Source: Corythucha ciliata (taxonomy: Eukaryota; Arthropoda; Insecta; Hemiptera; Tingidae). From it: a DNA stretch of 64,000 nt. The notes under the pieces were generated by a model, which saw nothing but the letters and a program-made list of their open reading frames with translations, ran no database searches and was not told the origin of the DNA. Positions 22,191-31,628 of the stretch are shown in pieces; positions within the stretch are counted from its first letter, which is position 1; each line of letters opens with the position of its first letter. Position numbers and translations under genes: made by a program. Location of the stretch: the NCBI GenBank assembly GCA_038030265.1, contig CM075939.1, positions 17,465,253 to 17,529,252 of the forward strand. Direction: 5' to 3'.

Positions 22191-22460
22191 TTTTTCCTAC
22201 ACCGGTTCATCAACATTAATATACAAAAAATATAAAATAACAAGGCTACAAACGACACAACATTTTCAATACAACATAGCTTCCAACTGGCGGCGACTTG
22301 CAAAAGTATGGAGCATGCGGAATTAGCGTGTGTAATAATTCTGCAAGCTGGAAAAAACGACGGAGCGTGGGTAATTGGCGTGCGGAATGACATCAATTCC
22401 GCACGCTCAGCTGCCTTTGATCGTGCGTAAGAGGCTGATTCCAGGCGGGGTGTAGGAAAA
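22191..22460. mobile_element. MITE family C, copy 1
   Basis: Ends TTTTTCCTACACC and GGTGTAGGAAAA. Next to the right end, CTTACGCACG and GTGCGGAATT words form inner inverted repeats (TTCCGCACGC). The right 110 bp recur inverted at 63765-63890 with an internal deletion in that copy. Confidence 0.6.
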
Positions 22461-22491
22461 GTTAATTTAAAATTTAATCGGGAGAAGTTAA

Positions 22492-22641
22492 AGCCCTGCT
22501 CACACGATGCAATGTTTGAAGCTAAATTGCATGCTGGATTTTTAAAAACAATCGGTCACTACCAAGGAACATATGTTTTTAAAAACATATCACCAACCAG
22601 CATGCAATATAACTTCAAACATTGCATCATGTGAACAGGGC
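22492..22641. mobile_element. TTAA hairpin MITE, family B
   Basis: AGCCCTGCTCACACGATGCA at left, complement of TGCATCATGTGAACAGGGC at right, TTAA on both sides (22488-22491, 22642-22645). The arms extend about 65 bp, including CAGCATGCAAT. Non-coding. Confidence 0.75.
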
Positions 22642-22649
22642 TTAACTCG

Positions 22650-23755
22650 TGGAAAAGCGTTCACGCGGCTTCTAAATTCTGTCAGTCAGCTGTTCGATAC
22701 CCTAGTGCTTGTCTTACGTTCAGGTTTTTACTTCATAAAAATCTCACTAATTAATGATGATGACGAATTAATTTAAATAATTTTCAGTATAAATACCATT
22801 CAACAATATCTTAAGTTTTATCGTCTCAAAAATACCCTGAGGCCACGAAACTTGCCGCAAACGCTGATTTAGCTTCAGCAATCTACAATCAACCACCGCA
22901 TTGATTATTTTTCTCAGCAGAAACTTTGTCCTGGAACCTGTGAAATTTAACATTCATATCAGAAAATTGTCTATTCCTCCCCAGCATCAATTCTTTCGGT
23001 TCGCAAATGGATTATTACCCGCGAAACTGATAACTAGGCGAAACTAGACCACGCTCCATATAAAATAATGTGATTATTTGACCAAACAAGTAGAATTTTA
23101 GTCTCAGATACGAACTTTTGGTCCCTCCTTCTAGGAAAGCCTCGATCCACGCCTGCCCGCCGCTACCCTCCCTTAACCAATAAATAGTCTAACGTAACCA
23201 CCCTTAATCCCCCTCATGGATAATTTCCTCGAACAAAATCAAAGAATTCAGGTGAGAATTGGTGAAGAGGGAAATTTTCATGACATTTCTGTCTAGAAAT
23301 ATGTCACTGTTCAAATCTTCGAAAATGTCATGACAGATATGTTTACTTGTTGCATCTTACGTTTTGTCATGGAAGCGACGTTTTGAAATGCTCCTCAATT
23401 TAATGATTTAAGAGAGGGGGCAATTAAAATACTTCAAAGATGTGTGAAAGATTCCTTACTGAGCAAATTCAGAATGGGGGTCACAAAAAAGAAATAATTT
23501 CTTTATTTGAACTAACCACAACATTGAACAAACCTAAAACTTCAAATTTCAATAGACGATTTCCGTGGAAAAAGCGAAGATTTAGAACTGCAGGTTATGG
23601 GTTTATTTCTAGTTGTCTACAGCCTCTTTAACAGTATTTTTATCTTTTTTTTCAAATTGCTAGCATTATTACGAGTGTATTACTACATGATTTTTTGAGT
23701 TTTTCGTTTATTTAGAGTCTGCAATTACACTTCCTTTGCGTGCTTCTCATCTAAA
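22650..23755. other. No gene seen
   Basis: AT-rich, with a small inverted pair (ATGACATTTCTGTC near 23281 and ATGTCATGACAGATATG near 23325). Short frames have no motif. Confidence 0.4.
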
Positions 23756-23764
23756 GTCAGAAAA

Positions 23765-24031
23765 ATGCGATACTATTGCTGCTTCGGTGACTGTGCGAGT
23801 TCTTCCATTCCGGGTCGACCTGGTTTTGATCCAGCTACTAAATTTATCCCTTTCCCTCAACCTTACCGGCACTTAACCGAAAACGTTTTAAATTGAGGAA
23901 AAAGGGAAGAGAAAGTACATGTGAAGGAGTGTGATGAATGCGCAACTATGATGGGACTTCTTGTTAAGGTGCCGCCGGATCGACGAGTTTTAGCGAGACG
24001 GAGGCTGAAGAATATAATCAAAATTGAATAA
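23765..24031 (+). pseudogene. THAP-like exon fragment, copy 1
   Basis: The ATG at 23765 opens 43 codons ending in TGA. The peptide starts MRYYCCFGDCASSS and includes GFDPATKFIPFPQP, the look of the first half of a THAP zinc finger: C-x3/4-C start, then an F-x-F/P-F-P strand. THAP domains are DNA-binding modules found in P-element-type transposases and in host regulators. The same frame continues after the TGA for 44 codons (CDECATMMGLLVKVPPDRRV), but this does not supply the second Cys-His pair. The domain is thus incomplete, or the rest is in another exon. The upstream context gives no clear promoter. The call rests on the N-terminal half only. Confidence 0.45.
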
Positions 24032-24228
24032 CTGCAAATGTGGTTTTAGTTTGACGGGAATGAGAGAAAAATAAGTTCACTTTACACAGCACAAGACAAG
24101 AGTAACCCATAACCTGGCCTAAGCGGGTTGCAAAACTGTTGAAGTAGGACTGGAGAGCGCATGAGTGGAAATCGTCTCTTTTTTAGCCGTTTTGAACACC
24201 AGCTGCAGTAGATGTCATGACATAAATA

Positions 24229-24330
24229 GAGAGATTTTGCAAACAGCTCCGCTAACGCTAACGTTAACGCTATTCACATTTCAACCAACGAAATGTTTAC
24301 TACCCTAGCAACGCGTACACAAAAATTAAC
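24229..24330 (-). repeat. Repeat T, copy 2
   Basis: GAGATTTTGCAAACAGCTCC through AACCAACGAAATGTTTAC, inverted relative to 17219-17313. Followed at 24361 by TCTCCGTGTGTACAGGGC, the right end of the TTAA element seen whole at 45523-50034. Confidence 0.65.
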
Positions 24331-24404
24331 TTTAGCGTTCACGGGACTGGTTGCAGAAGCTCTCTAATGTCTCCGTGTGTACAGGGCTTTAAGTAAACTT
24401 TTAA

Positions 24405-24541
24405 AGGCCCGTTCACAAGCTCTATGTTTGCGTTGTGTGGAGTCTATGCAACCAAACAAATTTATTCCCTCGAAAAATGAAGCATTTTGATAGGTTGCGC
24501 AGACACCACACAACGAAAACTTAGAGCTTGTGAACGGACCT
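24405..24541. mobile_element. TTAA hairpin MITE, family A, copy 2
   Basis: AGGCCCGTTCACAAGCTCTA at left and its complement at right, TTAA on both sides (24401-24404, 24542-24545). Same loop as copies at 1375 and 26868. Confidence 0.8.
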
Positions 24542-24549
24542 TTAACTAA

Positions 24550-24680
24550 TAGCAATTCATTTCCACCCGTCTTCTCAATTGACATTTTAAAATATAATTT
24601 CATTCAGAGTGGACGGGTGGAAATTAACTTCCCAAATGCAGAATTTTGTACGAATGGGAAACGCTATTAATCCCATGTTT
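24550..24680. repeat. Repeat H, copy 2
   Basis: CATTTCCACCCGTCTTCTC pairs with the GACGGGTGGAAATTAACTT arm across an AT-rich loop, then GCAGAATTTTGTACGAATGG and GGAAACGC. Same family as 7475, 27014, 27190, 30868 and 54945. Confidence 0.6.
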
Positions 24681-24711
24681 AGAAGTAACACTTCAGCTTT
24701 GACGAGAAATC

Positions 24712-24980
24712 ATTCGTTTTTTATTGTTGTAAAATCGCCACTTTCGGGATACAATCGTAGGTTTCGAGGCATAGTCGTAAGTTTCGGTGTAAAATCATCC
24801 GTTTGGGTTCAAACTACCAGTTTTAGTGTAAAATCGAGAGTTTTAGTGTATAGCGATGAGTTTTGGAGGTGAATTCGCCAGTTGCGTGACGAAATCTCCA
24901 GTTTGAAGGTCAGATTTTTGCGTAAAATTGTCTGTTTTGGAATAAAATTTTTAGTTTCAGAGTAAAATCTTCAGTTTGTA
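24712..24980 (+). repeat. 20-bp minisatellite, about 12 diverged units
   Basis: Consensus near AAAATCGTCAGTTTTAGTGT. Twelve or so units lie head to tail; some are shortened. The array ends exactly where the piggyBac-like element begins. Repeated in the second tandem copy. Confidence 0.75.
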
Positions 24981-24982
24981 AA

Positions 24983-25955
24983 CCCTAGTATGCATGCGCT
25001 GGGTCAAATTGACCCAGTGACTGATTTTTTTCAATTTTTTCGGTCTTATATCACCGCTTTATCACCGTGAGCCTCTAAGACATCTTCAAGTTGATTGTTT
25101 TCAACCCATTTATAAAAAGTTGGAGCGATTTTTTTTCGATTTTCGAGATTCCAGCGATATTTTTCCGGCAACTTACCTAGAATGCATGCACTGGGTCTGA
25201 CAGACCCAGTGCTTAAGAATAATGATTTACACTGATTTGATGTCGTTATCAGGTGATAAGTCCATCAGAGCGTGATTTTGACGTGTCACTGATTCAACAG
25301 ATCAAAGTACAGTGAGTGGGAAAATGTTTGGAAGGGAAGTGTACAATACGAAAAGGCTCGCTCGGCGCTGTAGCTTTGGTTGGCGTTTTCCATGAGAAGC
25401 TGTTTTTGTAATCGTAAAATATTTTTCGTAACTCATCATTTTTATTTTTTTTTACATCTATAGGCGAGTCAAAATAAGAAAATTAGCTATTTTTTGTATT
25501 TCTATACTCTCCCCTTCCTCTTAGTTTTCGTTAGATATGAATCGTCAGGGGGGATTCCGCTCCCGAAAAGATTGCAGTGAGCTTTCCTTTGCTTTGTGCG
25601 AAATTCGCAAGCGACCATTTTGATCGTCAGTAATGTATTCATTTTTTTAACAGTATTTTTCAAGTTTTAGTTTTTCAGTTACCCATTTTTCACCTTCTTG
25701 ATCACGCTACTATTACTGAACGGACGACTTGGCTTGATCAACCCACGCGAGCTCGATCTCCGAATCAGTAGAAAAAAAATCATTAGCGTTGTTGGAATGA
25801 CTGAAATTGGGCTTGAGCCTCTAAAAAAATAATTTACACTCTCAAAATGTCAATTTATAGGGCAACAAACACTAAAAATCAAGTAAAAATATAACCGGGT
25901 CAACCAGACCCAGCGCATGCATTAGTGGTGGTTTCAAACGTCATGCATACTAGGG
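24983..25955. mobile_element. Non-autonomous piggyBac-like element, copy 1
   Basis: Ends CCCTAGTATGCATG and CATGCATACTAGGG, followed by TTAA at 25956; the left flank reads GTAAA and has decayed. Inside lie three TGCATGC/GGGTC blocks: GCTGGGTCAAATTGACCCAG, CACTGGGTCTGACAGACCCA and GGGTCAACCAGACCCAGCGC. CCC...GGG ends, TTAA targets and GGGTCA...TGACCC subterminal palindromes fit the piggyBac superfamily. About 973 bp with no transposase frame. Confidence 0.75.
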
Positions 25956-26227
25956 TTAAAATAAAAAAAAAAAAGTCTCTCAGGCAAGGCGTTGTAAAGT
26001 CCGACTTCTTGTATTGGAGGGCTATGCCTTTCCTAGAAGCATCAATGTTTCTAGGGGGGGGGGTGGGTTGCCATATTTTGGACAGAAAATCTGGTCATCT
26101 CCGCTCTTAAATTAATATTTGTTTTTTGTTTTTATCAGCCCTGGATTATGTCATTTCTTCCGTTTGTTTGGTATAGGGTGGTCGGTTTTGAGATGCAAAA
26201 AAAAAATTGGGTAATAGTACATCTAAA

Positions 26228-26494
26228 ATGCGATACTATTGCTGCTTCGGTGACTGTGCGAGTTCTTCCATTCCGGGTCGACCTGGTTTTGATCCAGCTA
26301 CTAAATTTATCCCTTTCCCTCAACCTTACCGGCACTTAACTGAAAACGTTTTAAATTGAGGAAAAAGGGAAGAGAAAGTACATGTGAAGGAGTGTGATGA
26401 ATGCGCAACTATGATGGGACTTCTTGTTAAGGTGCCGCCGGATCGACGAGTTTTAGCGAGACGGAGGCTGAAGAATATAATCAAAATTGAATAA
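26228..26494 (+). pseudogene. THAP-like exon fragment, copy 2
   Basis: Identical peptide to copy 1 through FIPFPQPYRHLTENVLN, the same TGA and the same continuation; the visible coding difference is silent (ACC to ACT). Only 3-4 bp upstream of the ATG are shared with copy 1, so the sequence before it differs: here it is the mariner terminal repeat. At most one copy keeps its native 5' context. Confidence 0.45.
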
Positions 26495-26691
26495 CTGCAA
26501 ATGTGGTTTTAGTTTGACGGGAATGAGAGAAAAATAAGGTCACTTTACACAGCACAAGACAAGAGTAACCCATAACCTGGCCTAAGCGGGTTGCAAAACT
26601 GTTGCAGTAGGACTGGAGAGCGCATGAGTGGAAATCGTCTCTTTTTTAGCCGTTTTGAACACCAGCTGCAGTAGATGTCATGACATAAATA

Positions 26692-26793
26692 GAGAGATTT
26701 TGCAAACAGCTCCGCTAACGCTAACGTTAACGCTATTCACATTTCAACCAACGAAATGTTTACTACCCTAGCAACGCGTACACAAAAATTAAC
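26692..26793 (-). repeat. Repeat T, copy 3
   Basis: Tandem-duplication counterpart of 24229-24330. Confidence 0.65.
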
Positions 26794-26867
26794 TTTAGCG
26801 TTCACGGGACTGGTTGCAGAAGCTCTCTAATGTCTCCGTGTGTACAGGGCTTTAAGTAAACTTTTAA

Positions 26868-27004
26868 AGGCCCGTTCACAAGCTCTATGTTTGCGTTGTG
26901 TGGAGTCTATGCAACCAAACAAATTTATTCCCTCGAAAAATGAAGCATTTTGATAGGTTGCGTAGACACCATACAACGAAAACATAGAGCTTGTGAACGG
27001 ACCT
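26868..27004. mobile_element. TTAA hairpin MITE, family A, copy 3
   Basis: Counterpart of 24405-24541, with TTAA at 26864 and 27005. A right-end fragment of the same MITE recurs at 27156-27180 because of the 174-bp local duplication. Confidence 0.8.
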
Positions 27005-27013
27005 TTAACTAAT

Positions 27014-27320
27014 AGCAATTCTTTTCCACCCGTCTTCTCAATTGACATTTTAAAATATAATTTCATTCAGAGTGGACGGGTGGAAATTAACTTCCCAAAT
27101 GCAGAATTTTGTACGAATGGCAAACACTATTAATCCCATGTTTAGAAGTAACACTTCATAGAGCTTGTGAACGGACCTTTAACTAATAGCAATTCACTTC
27201 CACCCGTCTTCTCAATTGACATTTTAAAATATAATTTCATTCAGAGTGGACGGGTGGAAATTAACTTCCCAAATGCAGAATTTTGTACGAATGGGAAACG
27301 CTATTAATCCCATGTTTAGA
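27014..27320. repeat. Repeat H, copies 3 and 4 (local duplication)
   Basis: Two H units (27014-27140 and 27190-27320) separated by the MITE A right end. Relative to tandem copy 1 this is one extra 174-bp unit. Confidence 0.65.
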
Positions 27321-27348
27321 AGTAACACTTCAGCTTTGACGAGAAATC

Positions 27349-27618
27349 ATTCGTTTTTTATTGTTGTAAAATCGCCACTTTCGGGATACAATCGTAGGTT
27401 TCGAGGCATAGTCGTAATTTTCGGTGTAAAATCATCCGTTTGGGTTCAAACTACCAGTTTTAGTGTAAAATCGAGAGTTTTAGTGTATAGCGATGAGTTT
27501 TGGAGGTGAATTCGCCAGTTGCGTGATGAAATCTCCAGTTTGAAGGTCAGATTTTTGCGTAAAATTGTCTGTTATGGAATAAAATTTTTAGTTTCAGAGT
27601 AAAATCTTCAGTTTGTAA
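27349..27618 (+). repeat. 20-bp minisatellite, tandem copy 2
   Basis: Same array as 24712-24980, with the same number of units by eye and a few substitutions. Confidence 0.75.
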
Positions 27619-27619
27619 A

Positions 27620-28589
27620 CCCTAGTATGCATGCGCTGGGTCAAATTGACCCAGTGACTGATACTTTTCAATTTTTTCGGTCTTATATCACCGCTTTATC
27701 ACCGTGAGCCTCTAGGACATCTTCAAGTTGATTGTTTTCAACCCATTTATAAAAAGTTGGAGCGATTTTTTTTCGATTTTCGAGATTCCAGCGATATTTT
27801 TCCGGCAACTTACCTAGAATGCATGCACTGGGTCTGACAGACCCAGTGCTTAAGAATAATGATTTACACTGATTTGATGTCGTTATCGGGTGATTAGTCC
27901 ATCAGAGCGTGATTTTCACGTGTCACTGATTCAACAGATCAAAGTACAGTGAGTGGGAAAATGTTTGGAAGGAAGTGTACAATACGAAAAGGCTCGCTCG
28001 GCGCTGTAGCTTTGGTTGGCGTTTTCCATGAGAAGCTGTTTTTGTAATCGTAAAATATTTTTCGTAACTCGTAATTTTTATTTTTTTTTACATCTATAGG
28101 CGAGTCAAAATAAGAAAATTAGCTATTTTTTGTATTTCTATACTCTCCCCTTCCTCTTAGTTTTCGTTAGATATGAATCGTCAGGGGGGATTCCGCTCCC
28201 GAAAAGATTGCAGTGAGCTTTCCTTTGCATTGTGAAAAATTCGCAAGTGACCATTTTGATCGTCAGTAATGTATTCATTTTTTAAACAGTATTTTTCAAG
28301 TTTTAGTTTTTCAGTTACCCATTTTTCACCTTCTTGATCACGCTAGTATTACTGAACGGACGACTTGGCTTGATCAACCCACACGAGCTCGATCTCTGAA
28401 TCAGTAGAAAAAAAATCATTAGCGTTGTTGGAATGACTGAAATTGGGCTTGAGCCTCTAAAAAAAAATTTACACTCTCACAATGTCAATTTATAGGGCAA
28501 CAAACACTAAAAATCAAGAAAAATATAACCGGGTCAACCAGACTCAGCGCATGCATTAGTGGTGGTTACAAACGTCATGCATACTAGGG
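27620..28589. mobile_element. Non-autonomous piggyBac-like element, copy 2
   Basis: Counterpart of 24983-25955, ending in CATACTAGGG then TTAA at 28590. It arose by the tandem duplication, not by independent transposition, because the flanks match. Confidence 0.75.
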
Positions 28590-28810
28590 TTAAAATAAAA
28601 AAAAAAAAAGTATTTCAGGCAAGGCGTTGTAAAGTCCGACTTCTTGTATTGGAGGGCTATGCCTTTCCTAGAAGCATCAATGTTTCCAGGGGGAGGGGGG
28701 GGGGTCGCCATATTTTGGACAGAAAATCTGGTCATCTCAGCTCTTAAATTAATATTTGTTTTTTGTTTTTATCAGCCCTTGATTATGTCATTTCTTCCGT
28801 TTGTTTGGTA

Positions 28811-30335
28811 TAGGGTGGTCGGTTTTGAGATGCAAAAAAAAAATTGGGTAATAGTACACCGAAAATGGGATAAAAAAGTCTTATTAGGATAGTGGCCTAC
28901 CTCTTTTTGTTTTCGAGTAATAATTTTTTTAGTGATTTTTAGGCGCAACTGTATTTTTCGCCGAAAAACTGTTATTTCTCAGCTTCTACTTCACGTTTTT
29001 CCAAAAGTGATGGCAGTTTCGTAATCTACGGAAAATTTTCTACGGGATGAATGCAAAATCAATATTCTAAATTGTCATAAACGCCTGAAAACGTTACGTT
29101 TTCGTTGCGTTAATGCAAAAAAACCAAGGATTTGACTTCACAAAACAATTTACTGTGTCACCAAAAATGTCTTCACACGTTGTCAAACGACATAAAAACT
29201 TCTCCGTTTTCCCAGCTTTCCAACGGTGTACTCGAAAGTGGAATTATCTCCCTCCTTCGACGAGAAAATTCGAAAAGAAGCGAAAAAGTCATACATTTTG
29301 GGCTAAAAATGTGAATAATAAGAGGTGCAAAAATTCATTTGTTTGGCTCTCTTTCTTGAGAAATCCAAGCTCTGGCACTATAAAAATTAAAATGTAATGC
29401 ATTTGAAGAATAAACAACAAACAAACAAATTAATAAAATTGACGAAGAGGTGGGCGAATTTAGGGCGTCTGCTGGTTTTTTATGGGTCGGAGAGACCGAT
29501 TAATAGGCCCACATTTCTTTGAAGGAACGGGGCAAGGCTACCTGCATTTCCTGCAAGTCGAATTGCCACGTCTTCTTGACGGAATGGACCCAGAGCTGAG
29601 GGAACAAATTATTTTCCAGCAAGACTGTGATTTCGGTCTCCGACGATCCCAGCCCAGACCCCATAAAAATCCAACAGACGCCCTAAATTCGCACACCTCT
29701 TCGTCCATTTTATTAATTTGTTTGTTTGTTGTTTATTCTTCAAATGCAATACATTTTAATTTTTATAGTGCCAGAGCTTGGATTTCTCAAGAAAGAGAGC
29801 CAAACAATTGAATTTTCGCACCTGTTATTATTGACATTTTTAGCCCAAAATGTATGACTTTTTCGCTTCTTTTCGAATTTTCTCGTCGAAGGAGGGAGAT
29901 AATTCCACTTTCGAGTACACCGTTGGAAAGCTGGGAAAACGGAGAAGTTTTTATGTCGTTTGACAACGTGTGAAGACATTTTTGGTGACACAGTAATTTG
30001 TTTTGTGAAGTCAAATTCTTGGTTTTTTTGCATTAACGCAACGAAAACGTTACGTTTTTAGGCGTTTATGACAATTTAGAATATTGATTTTGCGTTCATC
30101 CCGTAGAAAATTTTCCGTAGATTACAAAACTGCCATCACTTTTGGAAAAACGTGAAGTAGAAGCTGAGAAATAACAGTTTTTCGGCGAAAAATACAGTTG
30201 CGCCTAAAAATCACTAAAAAAATCATTACTCGAAAGGAAAAAGAGATAGGCCACTATCGGAATAGGACTTTTTTATCCCATTTTTGGTGTACTATTACCC
30301 AATTTTTTTTTTGCATCTCAAAACCGACCACCCTG
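28811..30335. mobile_element. 1.5-kb palindromic mariner-like element
   Basis: TA-flanked. The right end reads CCGACCACCCTG and the left its complement (T for C at the first base). The arms, about 670 bp each (28811-29482 and 29659-30335), are nearly identical inverted copies. A 175-bp single-copy centre carries a transposase scrap. The arms contain mirrored frames (SPKMSSHVVKRHKNFSV) that are by-products of the symmetry. It is non-autonomous. Confidence 0.9.
29483..29640 (+). pseudogene. Transposase fragment (mariner/Tc superfamily) at palindrome centre
   Basis: The frame reads IGPHFFEGTGQGYLHFLQVE, LPRLLDGMDPELREQ and IIFQQDC. This is the segment before and including the second Asp of the insect mariner-type DDE transposase, where the text usually continues Q-Q-D-G-A-P-P-H. 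Only about 50 codons remain; it then falls into non-homologous sequence. It marks the palindrome as an internal-deletion derivative of an autonomous element. Confidence 0.75.
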
Positions 30336-30339
30336 TATA

Positions 30340-31625
30340 TTCGGATAACATGGCTAATGACAGAAAAATGTGTACCTATAAGACCTGAGAATCAACTCCA
30401 AATCACACATTCAATTCAATTCATGCAAATGTGTAGAACTGTTTCCCTTTTATTAGCTATAGTAGGGTGTATATTTTCGGCGAGGAAAAGCTTCGTGGAT
30501 GCGATGAAGTGTAGATTGAAGCTCACCCTTCCCACCGACTATAATATAACCTTTCTACCAAATTGTGGAACGTAAATCCTAAAATTGTAGGGTTTGTCAC
30601 GCTTTACTAATGGGAATGGGAGGAGATAAAAAAATAAGGCGTTTTGTCTCCTTGCTGTGACACTGAATTTTATTTATAAAGGTTTGCCGATTATCGTGCC
30701 TTCGTTCTGTTTTATAAACTATAACGTTGAGGGAAGAGCAAGAAGAAAAATAAATTGGTCATGGCAGAAAAAGTACCCGAAAAATGTGAAACTAAAACTT
30801 TATTAAGTTATATCAATCGGAAAATGATACTAAAATTAAAATATTTGCACATTTAAACCTGATGTATACTGATGGCGTTTTCCATTTACCCAAAAATCTA
30901 CTGTGGAGCAGTTATTTTCCACCCGTCCTCCCAAAATTAAAACATAATATGTTAATGGAGAAGTCGGGTGGAAAGGAAATGTTCCGTAGCAGAAATTTAT
31001 GCAAAAGGAACACACCATGACTTTCCTAACAGAAGTTTTACCTGTTCGTACCTATTTTACAACTATAATACTACTTAAAATTGGCGTGTTTTGGGATGTC
31101 CGTACCTACTATAAGTTCCAGCCCTTCTTATCGGGGAAATCTTGGCGCTGTTGTCTTTCCGGGATTTCTCAAAATTTGAAAAAAATTCAACAGCATCGGT
31201 TGAATACCCATAAATAAGAAGAAATAAGTGAGTTCTTCCGTTATTTGTTTGTTTACTTGCTTATTTATTTTTATTTTTATTTATTTCTTATGATTTTTGA
31301 CTTAATCATCGAGAACAAAATGAAATTAAGCTTTCTGACAATTCGAGGTAATACATTTGTCTCTATACGACCATGTTGAACAGCGAGGCTTGTACATTGG
31401 ACTGCAGTCTATACGAATAGGACAAATCGGTTGAAAAAATTCCCAAGAAGTTGGTTCTTGCTGTTGTTACAAATATACTCCTTTACTCTTGGGTATAGAC
31501 ACACATAAATAATATCAAAAGTATCCGCCGACGGGGAGGAGAGCTTGAGAAAGGTTGTGTTTGTTTTTTTGTATACTTGGTCTTTGCTCGGTATTTCGTT
31601 GACAAGGTTGATGACTCAAAATTTA
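30340..31625. other. No gene; one repeat H copy inside
   Basis: AT-rich. Apart from repeat H at 30868-30990, only short frames without motifs. The 3' LTR of Gypsy-2 would be expected near 31200-31620, but no block matching the candidate 5' LTR could be seen by eye. Confidence 0.4.
30868..30990. repeat. Repeat H, copy 5
   Basis: TTTTCCACCCGTCCTCCC pairs with AGAAGTCGGGTGGAAAGG around a loop ACATAATATGTTAAT. Flanks match the family (GCGTTTTCCATTTACCC, AGAAATTTATGCAAAAGG). Confidence 0.6.
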
Positions 31626-31628
31626 TAA

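Larger units (their letters stand above)
23764..26220 (+). repeat. Tandem duplication, copy 1 (2.46 kb)
   Basis: Directly repeated at 26227-28857 with high identity. The right edge of copy 1 falls inside the terminal repeat of the mariner-like element (text ...GGGTAATAGTAC then ATCTAAAATGCG). The duplication breakpoint therefore lies about 47 bp inside that element's left end. Contains the THAP-like exon, repeat T, MITE A, repeat H, the 20-bp array and the piggyBac-like element. Confidence 0.9.
26227..28857 (+). repeat. Tandem duplication, copy 2
   Basis: Offset 2463 bp from copy 1. It also contains an internal 174-bp extra duplication at about 27070-27250 (repeat H plus part of MITE A). Its right end runs on into the full mariner-like palindrome, so copy 2 is the parental right-hand context. 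Confidence 0.9.

Noticed and set aside
24712..24980. CRISPR array
   Set aside because: The units are contiguous with no unique spacers and are diverged; the genome is eukaryotic. The same holds for the R30, R31 and 27-bp arrays.
29113..30033. Conserved gene in two copies (SPKMSSHVVKRHKNFSV)
   Set aside because: The two frames are mirror images in the arms of one palindromic element, so their conservation reflects arm identity, not selection on a protein.
31200..31628. 3' LTR of Gypsy-2
   Set aside because: Only short words (TTCGTTGACAA) resemble the candidate 5' LTR; no polypurine tract or continuous match was visible.
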